A DNA stretch of 64,000 nt from Chthonomonas calidirosea (GTDB lineage Bacteria; Armatimonadota; Fimbriimonadia; Fimbriimonadales; Fimbriimonadaceae). The translations under genes were made by a program, and so were the position numbers. Below, piece by piece: positions 1 through 8,332 of this stretch; position 1 is the stretch's first letter, and each line of letters opens with the position of its first letter. The notes beneath the pieces were generated by a model. It searched no databases. It was not told where the DNA came from and saw only the letters and a list, made by a program, of their open reading frames with translations. The DNA is taken from the NCBI GenBank assembly GCA_945882415.1, contig CAMCWC010000010.1, positions 87,866 to 151,865 on the forward strand, in the 5' to 3' direction.

Positions 1-2022
1 TCCGATGCTGTCGTCTTTGATTCCCCGGTAGCCGTCTTTTCGAAACTCCGGCACGTTCGACTGAATCAGTTTGAGACAGCTCTTCAATCGGACGGCATCC
101 CACGGTTCATTCACCGCAGACCAGAGCAGCTTCCGCATCTGATACTCGTCATTCGGATCCGAAGCGTCGGTTACTATTGCCTTCAGCATCGGATCGACCT
201 GGGTGATGTACGCCATTCGAATGATGCCTGCTTCTCGGCCTTTTAGCTTCGCAAGAGCCTTCAGACCGCCACGTCGCACAGCCGCTCTTCGATCTCCCAA
301 GAGAACAGAAATATAGCCAGCTTCTTTCGGATCCACGCCCTGAGCAACCACGAGGGCAGCCTCAACTCTGGCCGCGTCGGTGATTCCAAACTGCATGATG
401 CGGCGCATTTCGGTCGGCGACGTGGCATCGGGTTCGGAAGCCAGACGTCGAACCGCGAGTTGAGCCACCCGACCCTCGATGCTCGATGCCGCCGAGGTCA
501 AAGCAACGCGCAAAGTCGGACTGAGCGGCCGAGGCAGCGCCTGAATCGCGTTCATCGCCACTTCCTCTTCCGTATCCTTTAGCGCGGCAATGAAGATATC
601 TTCTGGTGTCTCCGCGCCAAATTTCGTTGCGGCAGAAATCCTCTGATCAAGTTCGGACAGAGCGGGCTCGGGCAGGTTGGAAGTCGAAGTCGCCACGAGT
701 TTGAAATCGGTCAATCGAACCTCGATCGGACGATTCTGAATCTTCCCTCTCAAGAACGCTCCCGGAGCCGGCCGAACAGCGATGCTGCTGATCAGGTCTA
801 GCCCGAGGTCCTTGAGTGAAACTTGGACGGTTTGCCAGGTTCCATTTCGCTCGAACGGGACGGCTTGCCCAAGCTTATCGGTCGCTAGCCGGTCGCTTCC
901 CAAAGTGACCGCCGTCGTACCGTTGAACCAAAGCGCCACCGGCTCAGGAGTGTCCTGCTTCACCGAAAAGGTTAAGGTCGGGGTTTGCTTCGGATCAATG
1001 CCACCGCCAGGCACGACGAGGGATGCTCCGCCGGTGCGTCCGACGCTCCGCTCGGTAATCGAAAGTACTTGTCCCTTTTCAGGATCTGTGACCAAACTTA
1101 CCGCGGTATCGGCCGACCGCACGCCAAGCTCAACTCCGGCAGAACTCGGTACGTCAAACGCGGCCGGAACACCGGAAAACACCGCTAGCTGCTGCTCAAT
1201 CGTGGGTTCATCAAACGAAAGAACCTTGGCCCATTCGGCTCCGGCTGGCCACTTGTTTGCGCCTTTTTGCACGCTCCAGAACAGCAACGTCTCACGGACT
1301 GCCTGGTCCAACTTGATCCCGAAAGAATGGGGACCGTAGTAGCCCAACGCAAAAGAAGGTGAATTCCAGATGCCGCCTAGCGGCGCAAACTGGCGCTCAA
1401 GGTTGGGCGCAAGAGCAGAGATCACAAACCCAACGTGGTAAGGACCACGGTATTGCTTGTCTTCCGCATCGAAACTGCCGCCGTTTGTCGCAACCTCAAG
1501 CTCGTTCCGCCAGGCTTCGGTTGGCAAACTTGCCATGCCAGGTTGGAGGTCAACTCGCTCAATCTCTTCGCGGATTTCAACGTCGGGCTGAAAGTCAACA
1601 TTCCCGTCCGTTGAAGCGGCAACCTGATTTTTCAGCCGTACAATTGCGGCCAGCGCTTCATTGACCTGGGCGTCTTCCATGTCCGCCCGACGCAGGCGCA
1701 AGGTGCCATCCGCGCTCGGCTGGAGCCCATCGACCCTCGGATAGATGATGAATTTGGCTCGAAGGACCGTCGCTCCGGCCTTAGGCAGCTTTCCGACCAA
1801 CTGATCCGGTCGATCAAGGATGAAGATTCGTTGCGGTTCCCCTTTGAGGTCGCCCCAGCCGCTCCAGGCATCAATGGCCCCGTCATAGTCGAGGTTGGTA
1901 GTGGACGCATACGACACTTCGACGGTGCGTCCACCGATCTTTACGCTCACCGGAGCGGCTTGTTGAGGGTCCAGCACCCCCGGCATCAGGACCGAGGTCG
2001 CGAGGATTCCTATCAGATTCAT
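1..2022 (-). CDS. Secreted protein with beta-sandwich region and C-terminal HEAT-like repeats (3' end outside window)
   Basis: An open minus-strand frame runs without a stop from the ATG at 2022 to the window edge, giving 674 codons, so the C-terminus is missing. The first ~22 residues look like a signal peptide (MNLIGILATSVLMPGVLDPQ). Residues ~25-450 are beta-rich and contain a DNRLRE-like strand pattern (VLRAKFIIYPRVDG). From ~450 onward there are helical, HEAT-like units, for example RRAAVRRGGLKALAKLKG. It is probably exported and protein-binding, but the specific function is unknown. The start lies one base after the mtnP stop, so it is likely the last gene of the btuF-like/mtnP transcript. 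Plus-strand frames inside it are shadows. Confidence 0.75.
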   Translation of the reverse strand, partial: MNLIGILATSVLMPGVLDPQQAAPVSVKIGGRTVEVSYASTTNLDYDGAIDAWSGWGDLKGEPQRIFILDRPDQLVGKLPKAGATVLRAKFIIYPRVDGLQPSADGTLRLRRADMEDAQVNEALAAIVRLKNQVAASTDGNVDFQPDVEIREEIERVDLQPGMASLPTEAWRNELEVATNGGSFDAEDKQYRGPYHVGFVISALAPNLERQFAPLGGIWNSPSFALGYYGPHSFGIKLDQAVRETLLFWSVQKGANKWPAGAEWAKVLSFDEPTIEQQLAVFSGVPAAFDVPSSAGVELGVRSADTAVSLVTDPEKGQVLSITERSVGRTGGASLVVPGGGIDPKQTPTLTFSVKQDTPEPVALWFNGTTAVTLGSDRLATDKLGQAVPFERNGTWQTVQVSLKDLGLDLISSIAVRPAPGAFLRGKIQNRPIEVRLTDFKLVATSTSNLPEPALSELDQRISAATKFGAETPEDIFIAALKDTEEEVAMNAIQALPRPLSPTLRVALTSAASSIEGRVAQLAVRRLASEPDATSPTEMRRIMQFGITDAARVEAALVVAQGVDPKEAGYISVLLGDRRAAVRRGGLKALAKLKGREAGIIRMAYITQVDPMLKAIVTDASDPNDEYQMRKLLWSAVNEPWDAVRLKSCLKLIQSNVPEFRKDGYRGIKDDSIG

Positions 2023-2023
2023 T

Positions 2024-2875
2024 TCATTCCCAGCTTTGGAAGATTCTCAAGTCGTCTGGACTTGTTGCGTGACCGTCGCCTCTCGTCCACTGCAGGCCTT
2101 CCTGCGTTCTGACGAGCGACAAGTCGGTCGGTATCTTCCCGATCAAATCTAACACCACGCGCTTGATTTTCTCCGAGTTTGACTGGAACACCTCAAGCAC
2201 GCTGTGTGCGGTCACCGCATCGGCATCAGCATGAACGCCGCTGTCGTAGTCGGTAATCAACGCAATATTTACTACGCCCATTCCCAGTTCGTGGCATAGG
2301 TACGCCTCCGGATATTGGGTCATGTTGATGACTTCCCAACCCTGATCGTGGAACCACTTGCTTTCGGACTTCGTGCTAAAACGCGGTCCTTGAATTACGA
2401 CGACCGTTCCCTTTTCATGGCAAACGATCCCGTTTTCTCGAATGGCTTCCGCCGCCAGCTTTCGCAGTAGCGGGTGGTACATGTCCGCTGGAGACACGTG
2501 GGTGACGATCGGACCGTCGTAGAACGTGTCGCTTCGACCGTTCGTTCGGTCGACAAACTGATCGCACAAAACGAAGTGACCGGGCTCCACGTGACGCTGG
2601 AGCGAACCCGCGGCACAAGGGCTGATGATCGCCGCGCAGCCAATCGAGCGCATGGCCCAAACGTTGGCGCGGTAGTTGATCTTGTGCGGAGGAAGCGTGT
2701 GGTTTCGACCGTGGCGCGGAAGGAAGGCAACTTTACGACCGTTGACCGTGGCAAGGAAAACGGAGTCGCTCGGCGCGCCATATGGGGTGTCGATCTTGAC
2801 TTCGCGAACGTCCTCAAGCAGCTTGTAGAAACCCGAACCGCCAAAGACGCCGATCTCGGCTAATTCGCGCGCCAT
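2024..2875 (-). CDS. mtnP: S-methyl-5'-thioadenosine phosphorylase
   Basis: This 283-residue protein matches the usual length of the PNP/MTAP class 2 family. It should catalyse phosphorolysis of methylthioadenosine to adenine and methylthioribose-1-phosphate in the cytosolic methionine salvage pathway. Visible family motifs are the N-terminal phosphate loop GGSG (13-15), FLPRHGRNHTLPPHKINYRA (about 51-70), and the purine-site signature INMTQYPEAYLCHELGM, whose NMT-PE form is typical of this family. The ATG at 2875 overlaps the TAA of the upstream transporter gene by one base (TAATG). A broader purine nucleoside phosphorylase activity cannot be excluded from sequence alone. Confidence 0.93.
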   Translation of the reverse strand: MARELAEIGVFGGSGFYKLLEDVREVKIDTPYGAPSDSVFLATVNGRKVAFLPRHGRNHTLPPHKINYRANVWAMRSIGCAAIISPCAAGSLQRHVEPGHFVLCDQFVDRTNGRSDTFYDGPIVTHVSPADMYHPLLRKLAAEAIRENGIVCHEKGTVVVIQGPRFSTKSESKWFHDQGWEVINMTQYPEAYLCHELGMGVVNIALITDYDSGVHADADAVTAHSVLEVFQSNSEKIKRVVLDLIGKIPTDLSLVRTQEGLQWTRGDGHATSPDDLRIFQSWE

Positions 2876-3777
2876 TACTTGCTCACCACTCGCTTGTGCA
2901 ACTCGTCGATCAGCTTGTCCACGCGGTAACCACGTCGCGTGAGAACGTCTTCGTCGATCGGCACGATTCGCTTTTTCTGTACGGCCGATACGTTGGCGAA
3001 CCGCTTGTCGTTGAGAATGATGTTGACCCGTTTGAGGGCATTGGTTCGGCTCTCGTCGTCCTTGTTCTCAACCCGCGGGAACGCCACAACGATCATGTCC
3101 GGATTATTTGCAATGAAAGCTTCGGGGCTCAACGCGACAAACTTGTCGGAGGCTGGGCCAACTGGTTCTCCACCCGCGCTCTTCACGATGTCGGCAAGAA
3201 ATCCTTGGGTCCCAGCGATGTAGTGCTCTGCGCCATCGCCGGCAAGAACAACCGCAACTTTCGGCTTCGGCTCGATCGCATCACCAAGAGCAGAATTCCG
3301 CGCAGCAAGGACCTTGTCCGCGTAAGTGTTGGCACTGGTCTCCGACTCGGTTTCTGCACCGAGAAGGTAAAGCTGCTCTACAAAGGCTTCGACCGTCTTA
3401 GCGTCGATGACGAACGTCTTGAAGCCCATTCCCTTGATCTTCTCGACGTCCTGTTCGTTGTACAAATCAGCGTCGTAGACGACCAAATCTGGCTTGATCT
3501 GCGCGATCTTTTCGTAGTCGGGTTTTACCGAGGCAACGATCGGAATGCTTTTAGCGATAACGGGGAAATCGTCGGCCGCTGTTCGACCTTTGAGAACGCC
3601 GGAGTAGTTAAACGAGCCAACGAGCTCTGTTGTGCTCGGGCTGAGGCTAACCACCGCCTTAAGCGGAGTCGCTCGCATCTTGCCACCTTGGGTGACCGGT
3701 GGAGCATCACACCCAAATACGAGAAGTAACGATAGGGCCGCAAGGGCCGCGGACAAACGACCGCGCATAGTCCTCAT
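2875..3777 (-). CDS. ABC-type cobalamin/Fe-chelate substrate-binding lipoprotein (BtuF-like, Peripla_BP_2)
   Basis: The N-terminus is a lipoprotein signal (MRTMRGRLSAALAALSLLL then VFGC), so the protein should be anchored in the periplasm. The body has the Peripla_BP_2 layout: VVSLSPSTTELV near the start, the IKPDLVVYDA hinge region, and a second lobe with PDMIVVAFPR. The family binds vitamin B12, haem or Fe(III)-siderophores for an ABC importer. No permease or ATPase gene is adjacent, so the ligand is unassigned. I chose ATG 3777 over a GTG at 3801, because the GTG lies inside a hairpin and would put non-signal residues first. ATG 3768 is also possible. Confidence 0.85.
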   Translation of the reverse strand: MRTMRGRLSAALAALSLLLVFGCDAPPVTQGGKMRATPLKAVVSLSPSTTELVGSFNYSGVLKGRTAADDFPVIAKSIPIVASVKPDYEKIAQIKPDLVVYDADLYNEQDVEKIKGMGFKTFVIDAKTVEAFVEQLYLLGAETESETSANTYADKVLAARNSALGDAIEPKPKVAVVLAGDGAEHYIAGTQGFLADIVKSAGGEPVGPASDKFVALSPEAFIANNPDMIVVAFPRVENKDDESRTNALKRVNIILNDKRFANVSAVQKKRIVPIDEDVLTRRGYRVDKLIDELHKRVVSK

Positions 3778-3792
3778 TGTGGCGCAACCGTC

Positions 3793-3817
3793 TGGGCCCA
3801 CGCACGACGTGAGCCCA
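3793..3817 (-). terminator. Hairpin between the outer-membrane-like gene and the btuF-like gene
   Basis: A 10-bp stem (TGGGCCCACG against CGTGAGCCCA, one G-T pair) with a 5-base loop lies just after the stop at 3835 and before ATG 3777. There is no T-run after it on the minus strand, so it may be a weak or factor-aided terminator or an mRNA-stabilising structure. Confidence 0.45.
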
Positions 3818-3834
3818 CAGAATTCAGGTTTTGA

Positions 3835-4683
3835 TCAATAGGTGACGTTAAGGCCCCAGAAGATGCGGCTTTTGCGAATAATTCCGAGACTCATCACGAC
3901 ATCACCGCGGCGCGGATCGTCTTCCGTTGAAAGCAGATACTTTGGATCCGACTTCTTGAGCGGTCCGAGGCTATAGGCAACCGCATAGTTGGTGTTGAAC
4001 GTGTCGTTCTCGACCACCAGCTTCACTCGCGGCCCAATGCTCAGGCTAGCATTGCCAAAGAGTCCCGCAAACCGACGATCACCCTTTCCAAGGCTGACAT
4101 GAATGCCTTGCTTGATCTCGTACGTTGCGACCACGTAGTACGACCGGCTGCTATCGTTGTCGCTCGGCTGACCCTGTCCGGCAGAACCGCCCGTTGAGAA
4201 AGCGTCTTGAACTCCAACGCTCACGCCGAGACCCTTCACTCCAAGGCCTTGAGGTCCGAACGAAGGTGCGTACTGCAGGTTCAAAACGCTGTCACCAACG
4301 CCGCTGTGGAGCATTCCGCTGATCGTGACCGCACCGTACGGCGACGGAATTCCGATCATTGCCTGACCGGTGCCATTTGCGTCGGAGGCATCCCGGGAGC
4401 CGTTCGGGAATCGAAGGGTTCGGTCGCGGCTCATATTCGCAAAACCAAACGCGAAGTGATAGTCGGAAAGCGAGTAGCCGACGGGCGTCGAAATCCCCAT
4501 TGCTCCCCACATACTGGGTTTCCCGAGCGAGTTGACGCCAAAGAGTCCACCCGGCAGGCCCGACATGTTTCGGAACTGAGGGTACTGTCGCGCTCCGGAG
4601 AGTGGCTGCGCGAGAGCAGAACCTCCTACAACAAGAAAACCAAGGACGACGGCCGTCCGGACCAAAGGATTCGCTCGACGCAT
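3835..4683 (-). CDS. Putative outer-membrane beta-barrel protein
   Basis: 282 residues with a clear Sec signal (RTAVVLGFLVVGGSALAQP). The mature part is rich in alternating hydrophobic/polar strands and ends in an aromatic residue (FWGLNVTY), as many outer-membrane barrels do. Stretches such as GVHTAL-type strands are absent, but GLGVSVGVQDAF, SYYVVATYEIKQGIHVSLG and VVMSLGIIRKSRIFWGL fit a barrel built of short hairpins. I do not recognise a named family. A TATACT element ends exactly seven bases before the ATG, so the mRNA may be leaderless. A hairpin follows the stop. Confidence 0.6.
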   Translation of the reverse strand: MRRANPLVRTAVVLGFLVVGGSALAQPLSGARQYPQFRNMSGLPGGLFGVNSLGKPSMWGAMGISTPVGYSLSDYHFAFGFANMSRDRTLRFPNGSRDASDANGTGQAMIGIPSPYGAVTISGMLHSGVGDSVLNLQYAPSFGPQGLGVKGLGVSVGVQDAFSTGGSAGQGQPSDNDSSRSYYVVATYEIKQGIHVSLGKGDRRFAGLFGNASLSIGPRVKLVVENDTFNTNYAVAYSLGPLKKSDPKYLLSTEDDPRRGDVVMSLGIIRKSRIFWGLNVTY

Positions 4684-4690
4684 GGGTCCC

Positions 4691-4696
4691 AGTATA
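4691..4696 (-). promoter_or_regulatory. -10 element (TATACT) placed for a leaderless transcript
   Basis: On the minus strand TATACT is followed by exactly seven bases (GGGACCC) and then the ATG at 4683. A start of transcription 6-7 bases after a -10 box would fall on the initiation codon. No convincing -35 hexamer or ribosome-binding site is visible. Confidence 0.45.
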
Positions 4697-4751
4697 GAAC
4701 GATGCCGACGACGCGGTGTGCTTTATCGGTCTGGTACATTTAAGAACACGC

Positions 4752-4827
4752 AGGGGTGTAGCTCAGTTGGTAGAGTCCTGGTCTCCAAAACCAGTTGTCG
4801 CGGGTTCGAGTCCTGTCGCCCCTGCCA
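4752..4827 (+). tRNA. tRNA-Trp (anticodon CCA), 3' CCA encoded
   Basis: The cloverleaf can be drawn completely. The acceptor stem is AGGGGTG with CGCCCCT, the D-arm is GCTC-loop-GAGT, the anticodon stem is CTGGT/ACCAG around CTCCAAA (anticodon CCA, reading TGG), and the T-arm carries TTCGAGT. The discriminator base is G and the CCA tail is encoded. It is the only RNA gene seen in the window and lies alone between minus-strand genes. Confidence 0.96.
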
Positions 4828-4841
4828 AATCTTTCAAGCGC

Positions 4842-4857
4842 TTGACTCGTGAGTCAA
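4842..4857. repeat. Short inverted repeat downstream of tRNA-Trp
   Basis: TTGACTC and GAGTCAA are separated by two bases, immediately after the tRNA and 10 bases from the anti-sigma stop codon. It could be part of a tRNA transcript terminator or a small protein-binding site. The two-base loop and lack of a T-run argue against a standard intrinsic terminator. Confidence 0.3.
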
Positions 4858-4867
4858 ACTTTCCGGC

Positions 4868-5614
4868 TCACTTAATCAAGCTGCATAGGCGAATTGCCGC
4901 AACCTTAAGATTCTCGGTCGGCCGCTCTCCCATGAGGAAAACCGTGTAGTTTGGCTTGTACCAACCGATGCAGTTCGCCTTACCGACGTGCCCAACCATG
5001 TACTTGCCGTCTTCGCCAGACGGGGTCATTCCGGTCAATGGCACTTGTCCTTCAACCGCAATCAAGACAATCTGGCCCTCGCCGTCTTTAATCCAGTGTC
5101 GCTCGACCATCTTGCCGCCAGACAACCCTTTCTCCATGGCCAGTAGCTCGAGCCGGTCTGGTCGAGTTGCTTCACCCGCGAAGTCAAAGACGCCTTCAAC
5201 CCATCGCTGAACTTCGGCCGGTGTTGAGGTCTGCTGGCGATTGGGAACGAATCCCGCCATCATTTCCGTGATTGCCGTGCCGTTCGGGTTCGAATTGCCA
5301 TTCAGACGCTGCCAGCCGCCGCCGACCACGATCATCAGAATGAGCGACGCACAGAGCGCCCAGGCATAGCGAGACACAAAACTTTCGGTTCGGCGAGCGC
5401 TTTCAATCTCGACGATGCGCCCCTTACATTTCTTCCAGGCATCTTCGCATTCCATGCCGTAATTGAGGTTCACCATGGCCGACTTCTGGGCCTGAACCAG
5501 GGCAACTTGTTTACGAAGCTCGGCATCCTGACTCATCAGGGCTTCAAATGCCGTCTTCTCTTCCGGGCTAAGTTCCCGGTCTACGTAGGCGTGTAGCGTT
5601 TCCACGTCTCTCAT
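4868..5614 (-). CDS. Membrane-anchored anti-sigma factor (zinc-motif-less)
   Basis: The 248-residue product begins with the typical anti-sigma N-terminal helix pattern (LHAYVDRELSPEEKTAFEAL), followed by one membrane helix at ~83-100 (AWALCASLILMIVVGGGW) and a ~145-residue periplasmic domain. The ATG overlaps the stop of the ECF sigma gene by four bases (ATGA), the usual arrangement for a cognate pair. It should hold that sigma factor inactive at the inner membrane. The classical H-x3-C-x2-C zinc signature is absent. Only C56 and C63 (CEDAWKKC) are near the expected place. The C-terminal domain resembles no sensor I can name. Confidence 0.8.
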   Translation of the reverse strand: MRDVETLHAYVDRELSPEEKTAFEALMSQDAELRKQVALVQAQKSAMVNLNYGMECEDAWKKCKGRIVEIESARRTESFVSRYAWALCASLILMIVVGGGWQRLNGNSNPNGTAITEMMAGFVPNRQQTSTPAEVQRWVEGVFDFAGEATRPDRLELLAMEKGLSGGKMVERHWIKDGEGQIVLIAVEGQVPLTGMTPSGEDGKYMVGHVGKANCIGWYKPNYTVFLMGERPTENLKVAAIRLCSLIK

Positions 5615-6177
5615 TCGATCTCCATTCCTTCTTTAACGATGCCTTCACGAAGGGCATATTCTGCCAGGGCGGTTCGGAGCAGAGCGCGACCTCGTGCCAG
5701 TCGAGATCGGACGGTGCCGATAGGCACATCCGTCGCGTCGGCAATCTCTTGATAGCTCAGCCCTTCAATGTCGCTCAAAATTACAGTAATCCTAAAATCT
5801 GCTGGGACCTTTGAAAGTGCTTCTTCGACTTCCGCCCCAAGTGCTTCATCAAAAAGCGCCCGATCTGGAAGGACCGTTTCCGCTGCCGTAGGTTCAACTG
5901 CTCCATCTTCATCAAGCGAACCCATATGTGGGCCCCGCTGTTGACGACGGTATTTGTTGATGTACAGATTCGTTACTATTCGCAACAGCCAAGCCTTGAA
6001 GTTCGTTCCATCAAATCGATCGAACGCCTCGTAGGCTCGCACGATGGCTTCTTGGCAAAGGTCTTCCGCTTCCTCACGAGATCTGGTGAGGCGAAGTGCG
6101 GTGCCGAAGACAGACGGAAAGACACTTTCAGCGTAGCGTTCGAATGCGTCCCGTTTATCCCGTCTGCCGAAGAGCAT
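5611..6177 (-). CDS. ECF-subfamily RNA polymerase sigma-70 factor
   Basis: About 188 residues, with sigma region 2 at the N-terminus (LTRSREEAEDLCQEAIVRAY, then FKAWLLRIVTNLYINKYRR) and region 4 at the C-terminus (LSDIEGLSYQEIADATDVPI and TVRSRLARGRALL). No region 1 or 3 is present, as in ECF factors. It directs RNA polymerase to a small regulon, controlled by the overlapping downstream anti-sigma gene. ATG 6177 (MLFGRRDKRD) is used. An in-frame GTG at 6213 would add 12 unconserved residues, and neither has a clear ribosome-binding site. Confidence 0.9.
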   Translation of the reverse strand: MLFGRRDKRDAFERYAESVFPSVFGTALRLTRSREEAEDLCQEAIVRAYEAFDRFDGTNFKAWLLRIVTNLYINKYRRQQRGPHMGSLDEDGAVEPTAAETVLPDRALFDEALGAEVEEALSKVPADFRITVILSDIEGLSYQEIADATDVPIGTVRSRLARGRALLRTALAEYALREGIVKEGMEIE

Positions 6178-6219
6178 TAATCGGCGGGAGAATACCCCTG
6201 CCCTACAGGCCACTTGGGA

Positions 6220-6927
6220 CTACAGGAGCCGATACAAAAATGCCGCACTTGCGGCCCGAGGCATTTCTGGTAGCGGTTTGCCGCGGGGTTGCTCGGCCAG
6301 CCGCCCAACTTCGATTTGGAACTGCTGGTCCTCCGCTAAGAATTTTTCAACGTAAGCGCGGGCCGCCTTTCGTCCACACTCGGCAAGCAACAGCTCAATT
6401 GCCGTTCCGTGACCGATCAACGGCAAACCTGCGCCCATCAAGTTCGCTTCTAACTGTTCAGGATCCTCAAACTCGGCGAACCAGGGGATTGCCGTGGCTT
6501 GGATATGGGAGAGGAGTTCCGCATACTCGTACGTCCGGCCCTTGCACCACCAAACAAAGTATGAAGGCGGAAGTTCGAGTGCACCGATATCCGATGAGGC
6601 CACCAGGATAGGCGCGGCACTGGCCGGAGTCCAATACTTTTCTCGAACGGCGCGAATGTTGCGGTGGCAAAGATGGATGCGCAGGCGCACGGGAATCGCC
6701 GCAGCCTCGGTCTCATTCACGTCAAGCAGAATTTCGCAAATCCAGTCGTCTCGTCGCCGTTCGAACTGCGGAAGACCGCCGTTGTGAAAGAGCCTAAAGC
6801 CCGATTGCCAGAGCCCACCGGCAATGAAATGGCTTGCGCCCTGACGAATCTTGGGAATGGGAGCCAAAGGCGAGCCCGGCTCGAACTCGCGTTGCCACTC
6901 GTCTGCGTGCCGGTAGGTTTTCCGCAT
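6220..6927 (-). CDS. Conserved-looking hypothetical protein, unknown function
   Basis: 235 residues with no signal peptide or membrane helix, rich in Trp, Arg and Ala, so it is probably cytosolic. Segments such as GLWQSGFRLFHNGGLPQF and WICEILLDVNETEA suggest a DUF4304-like alpha/beta fold, but this is a weak impression. It lies 6 bases downstream of the cyclase-like gene and just upstream of the sigma factor, in the same direction, so the genes may be co-transcribed. No function is assigned. Confidence 0.6.
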   Translation of the reverse strand: MRKTYRHADEWQREFEPGSPLAPIPKIRQGASHFIAGGLWQSGFRLFHNGGLPQFERRRDDWICEILLDVNETEAAAIPVRLRIHLCHRNIRAVREKYWTPASAAPILVASSDIGALELPPSYFVWWCKGRTYEYAELLSHIQATAIPWFAEFEDPEQLEANLMGAGLPLIGHGTAIELLLAECGRKAARAYVEKFLAEDQQFQIEVGRLAEQPRGKPLPEMPRAASAAFLYRLL

Positions 6928-6933
6928 GGAAAA

Positions 6934-8199
6934 TCAAACCGCCGGCAGCGGCGGAGTTTGCTCAGCCGAACCCGTCGTGACCATCGCCTTCGGCCGCCAG
7001 ATTGCCGCCCGGGTATCTGCCGCCTCGATCATCTCTTCCCCAACTGCGGTTGCTCCACCCGGCAGGTACATTACGCTGGCTTCGGTTACCGCCACACCGC
7101 CCGGAGGGCAGTACTTCTGGATCGTAGCCGCGACATCGATCACGTGTGAGAAGTTGAGCGACTTGATGTCTCCGCCCTGGGGCGTAACCACCGTTCCGGT
7201 ATGAACGCCGCACCGCAAGGTGATCGGCGACCCCAATCGGTTTCGGAACGTGTTGAGCTCAAACAACCCGGACTGAATCGTCTTAGCCGCGGCAAAGGCC
7301 TGATGCGGATGATCAAACGCACAAGTCACGCCATCACCCGCCGTGCTGTGAACACGACCGCCGTACCGCACCGTGATGCGCTCCACGTACCCGTGGTATT
7401 CGGTGAAGGTGTATTCCACCGCCAGCAGGTCTGCTTTCAGCTTCATCTTCGTCGAACCCACGATATCGACGCTGAGGAACGTAACGCTCTGCTCACCGCT
7501 CCGAAGTCGGTCCTGCAGCTCAACGAGCTGAGAAAGCAGTTCTTGACGCTCCTTGATCGGGTCCCGCAAGCCGAGACTGTCACGGTTGTTTTCAACCGCC
7601 TTCTTGAGCAGGGCGCCGGCAATGCCACCGCCAATCATGATTGGCAAAATCGCCGGAGCATAAATCTTCATCGCCGACTGCATCAGCAACGAAAACACCG
7701 CGTACATTCCGAAGAACGCACCGCCAAGAATGGCTCCATTCACACCGGCCCACTTAACATCTTTCGAAAGTGCGACCTGATACAAGCCGAGCGAAAGCGC
7801 GATGAGGCCGACCATGCTGAGCACGCCGTATTGGCTGACCGAACTCCCGAGTCGGTACTCCAAGGCAAACAGGAAGGCGCACACCGTCGCCATGGTGCCA
7901 ACGCCGACCATGCGGCGCGTTTCTGGGTCCAGCGTGAGGAACTGTGCACGCAGGTTGGTAAGCCGACTCCGGTTTTCCTTTTCGGCACGGACCTTGACCG
8001 CAAGTCGAACGTACTCGGTTGGCGCACCGGTGGCTTCGGCGACCGCCTGAATGGCGTCGTCGTCAAGCACTCCTCCGTTCGACATCCGCAGGCGCTCTGC
8101 GAGCGCCAGCATCTGGTCAACCGTGTCTTCGGTGAGGTCAAATTGCCCCCCCGAACCATCCGCTAGCCTCGTTTGCAGCGGGTTTAAATCTGAACTCAT
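6934..8199 (-). CDS. Membrane class III nucleotidyl cyclase-like protein
   Basis: 421 residues. A soluble N-terminal region (1-95) is followed by four membrane helices (~98-113, 125-143, 154-173, 180-198), a helical linker (IKERQELLSQLVELQDRL) and a class III cyclase homology domain (~238-385). Metal-binding aspartates are present at D245 (VDIVGST) and D289 (AGDG). However, the transition-state Asn and Arg of the consensus VN-x-AAR are replaced by D355 and T359 (HVIDVAATIQ). It may therefore be inactive, altered in substrate, or a sensor. The start is supported by GGGAG six bases before ATG 8199. Confidence 0.82.
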   Translation of the reverse strand: MSSDLNPLQTRLADGSGGQFDLTEDTVDQMLALAERLRMSNGGVLDDDAIQAVAEATGAPTEYVRLAVKVRAEKENRSRLTNLRAQFLTLDPETRRMVGVGTMATVCAFLFALEYRLGSSVSQYGVLSMVGLIALSLGLYQVALSKDVKWAGVNGAILGGAFFGMYAVFSLLMQSAMKIYAPAILPIMIGGGIAGALLKKAVENNRDSLGLRDPIKERQELLSQLVELQDRLRSGEQSVTFLSVDIVGSTKMKLKADLLAVEYTFTEYHGYVERITVRYGGRVHSTAGDGVTCAFDHPHQAFAAAKTIQSGLFELNTFRNRLGSPITLRCGVHTGTVVTPQGGDIKSLNFSHVIDVAATIQKYCPPGGVAVTEASVMYLPGGATAVGEEMIEAADTRAAIWRPKAMVTTGSAEQTPPLPAV

Positions 8200-8332
8200 C
8201 CTTCTCTCCCAGAAACTGTACTATTCCTTTGGTCAAAAAGGATTCATTCGAACCGCAAAATTCTCAGAATTGGTTCTAATGGCGCTGATGCCTCTGTATA
8301 CGACCGTACGTCATATTAGGTGCTGGAAACTT

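Noticed and set aside
2896..3729. Plus-strand frame of 277 codons
   Set aside because: It is antisense to the BtuF-like lipoprotein, which has a clear lipobox and family motifs; composition is that of a shadow frame.
3778..3834. Possible cobalamin riboswitch before the BtuF-like gene
   Set aside because: Only 57 bases are available and they hold a simple hairpin, far too short for a cobalamin riboswitch.
4716..4949. Plus-strand frame across the tRNA
   Set aside because: It contains tRNA-Trp; its protein-like look comes from the tRNA sequence read as codons.
7201..8166. Plus-strand frame of 321 codons
   Set aside because: It lies opposite the cyclase-like gene and is rich in Arg/His/Gln without a domain.
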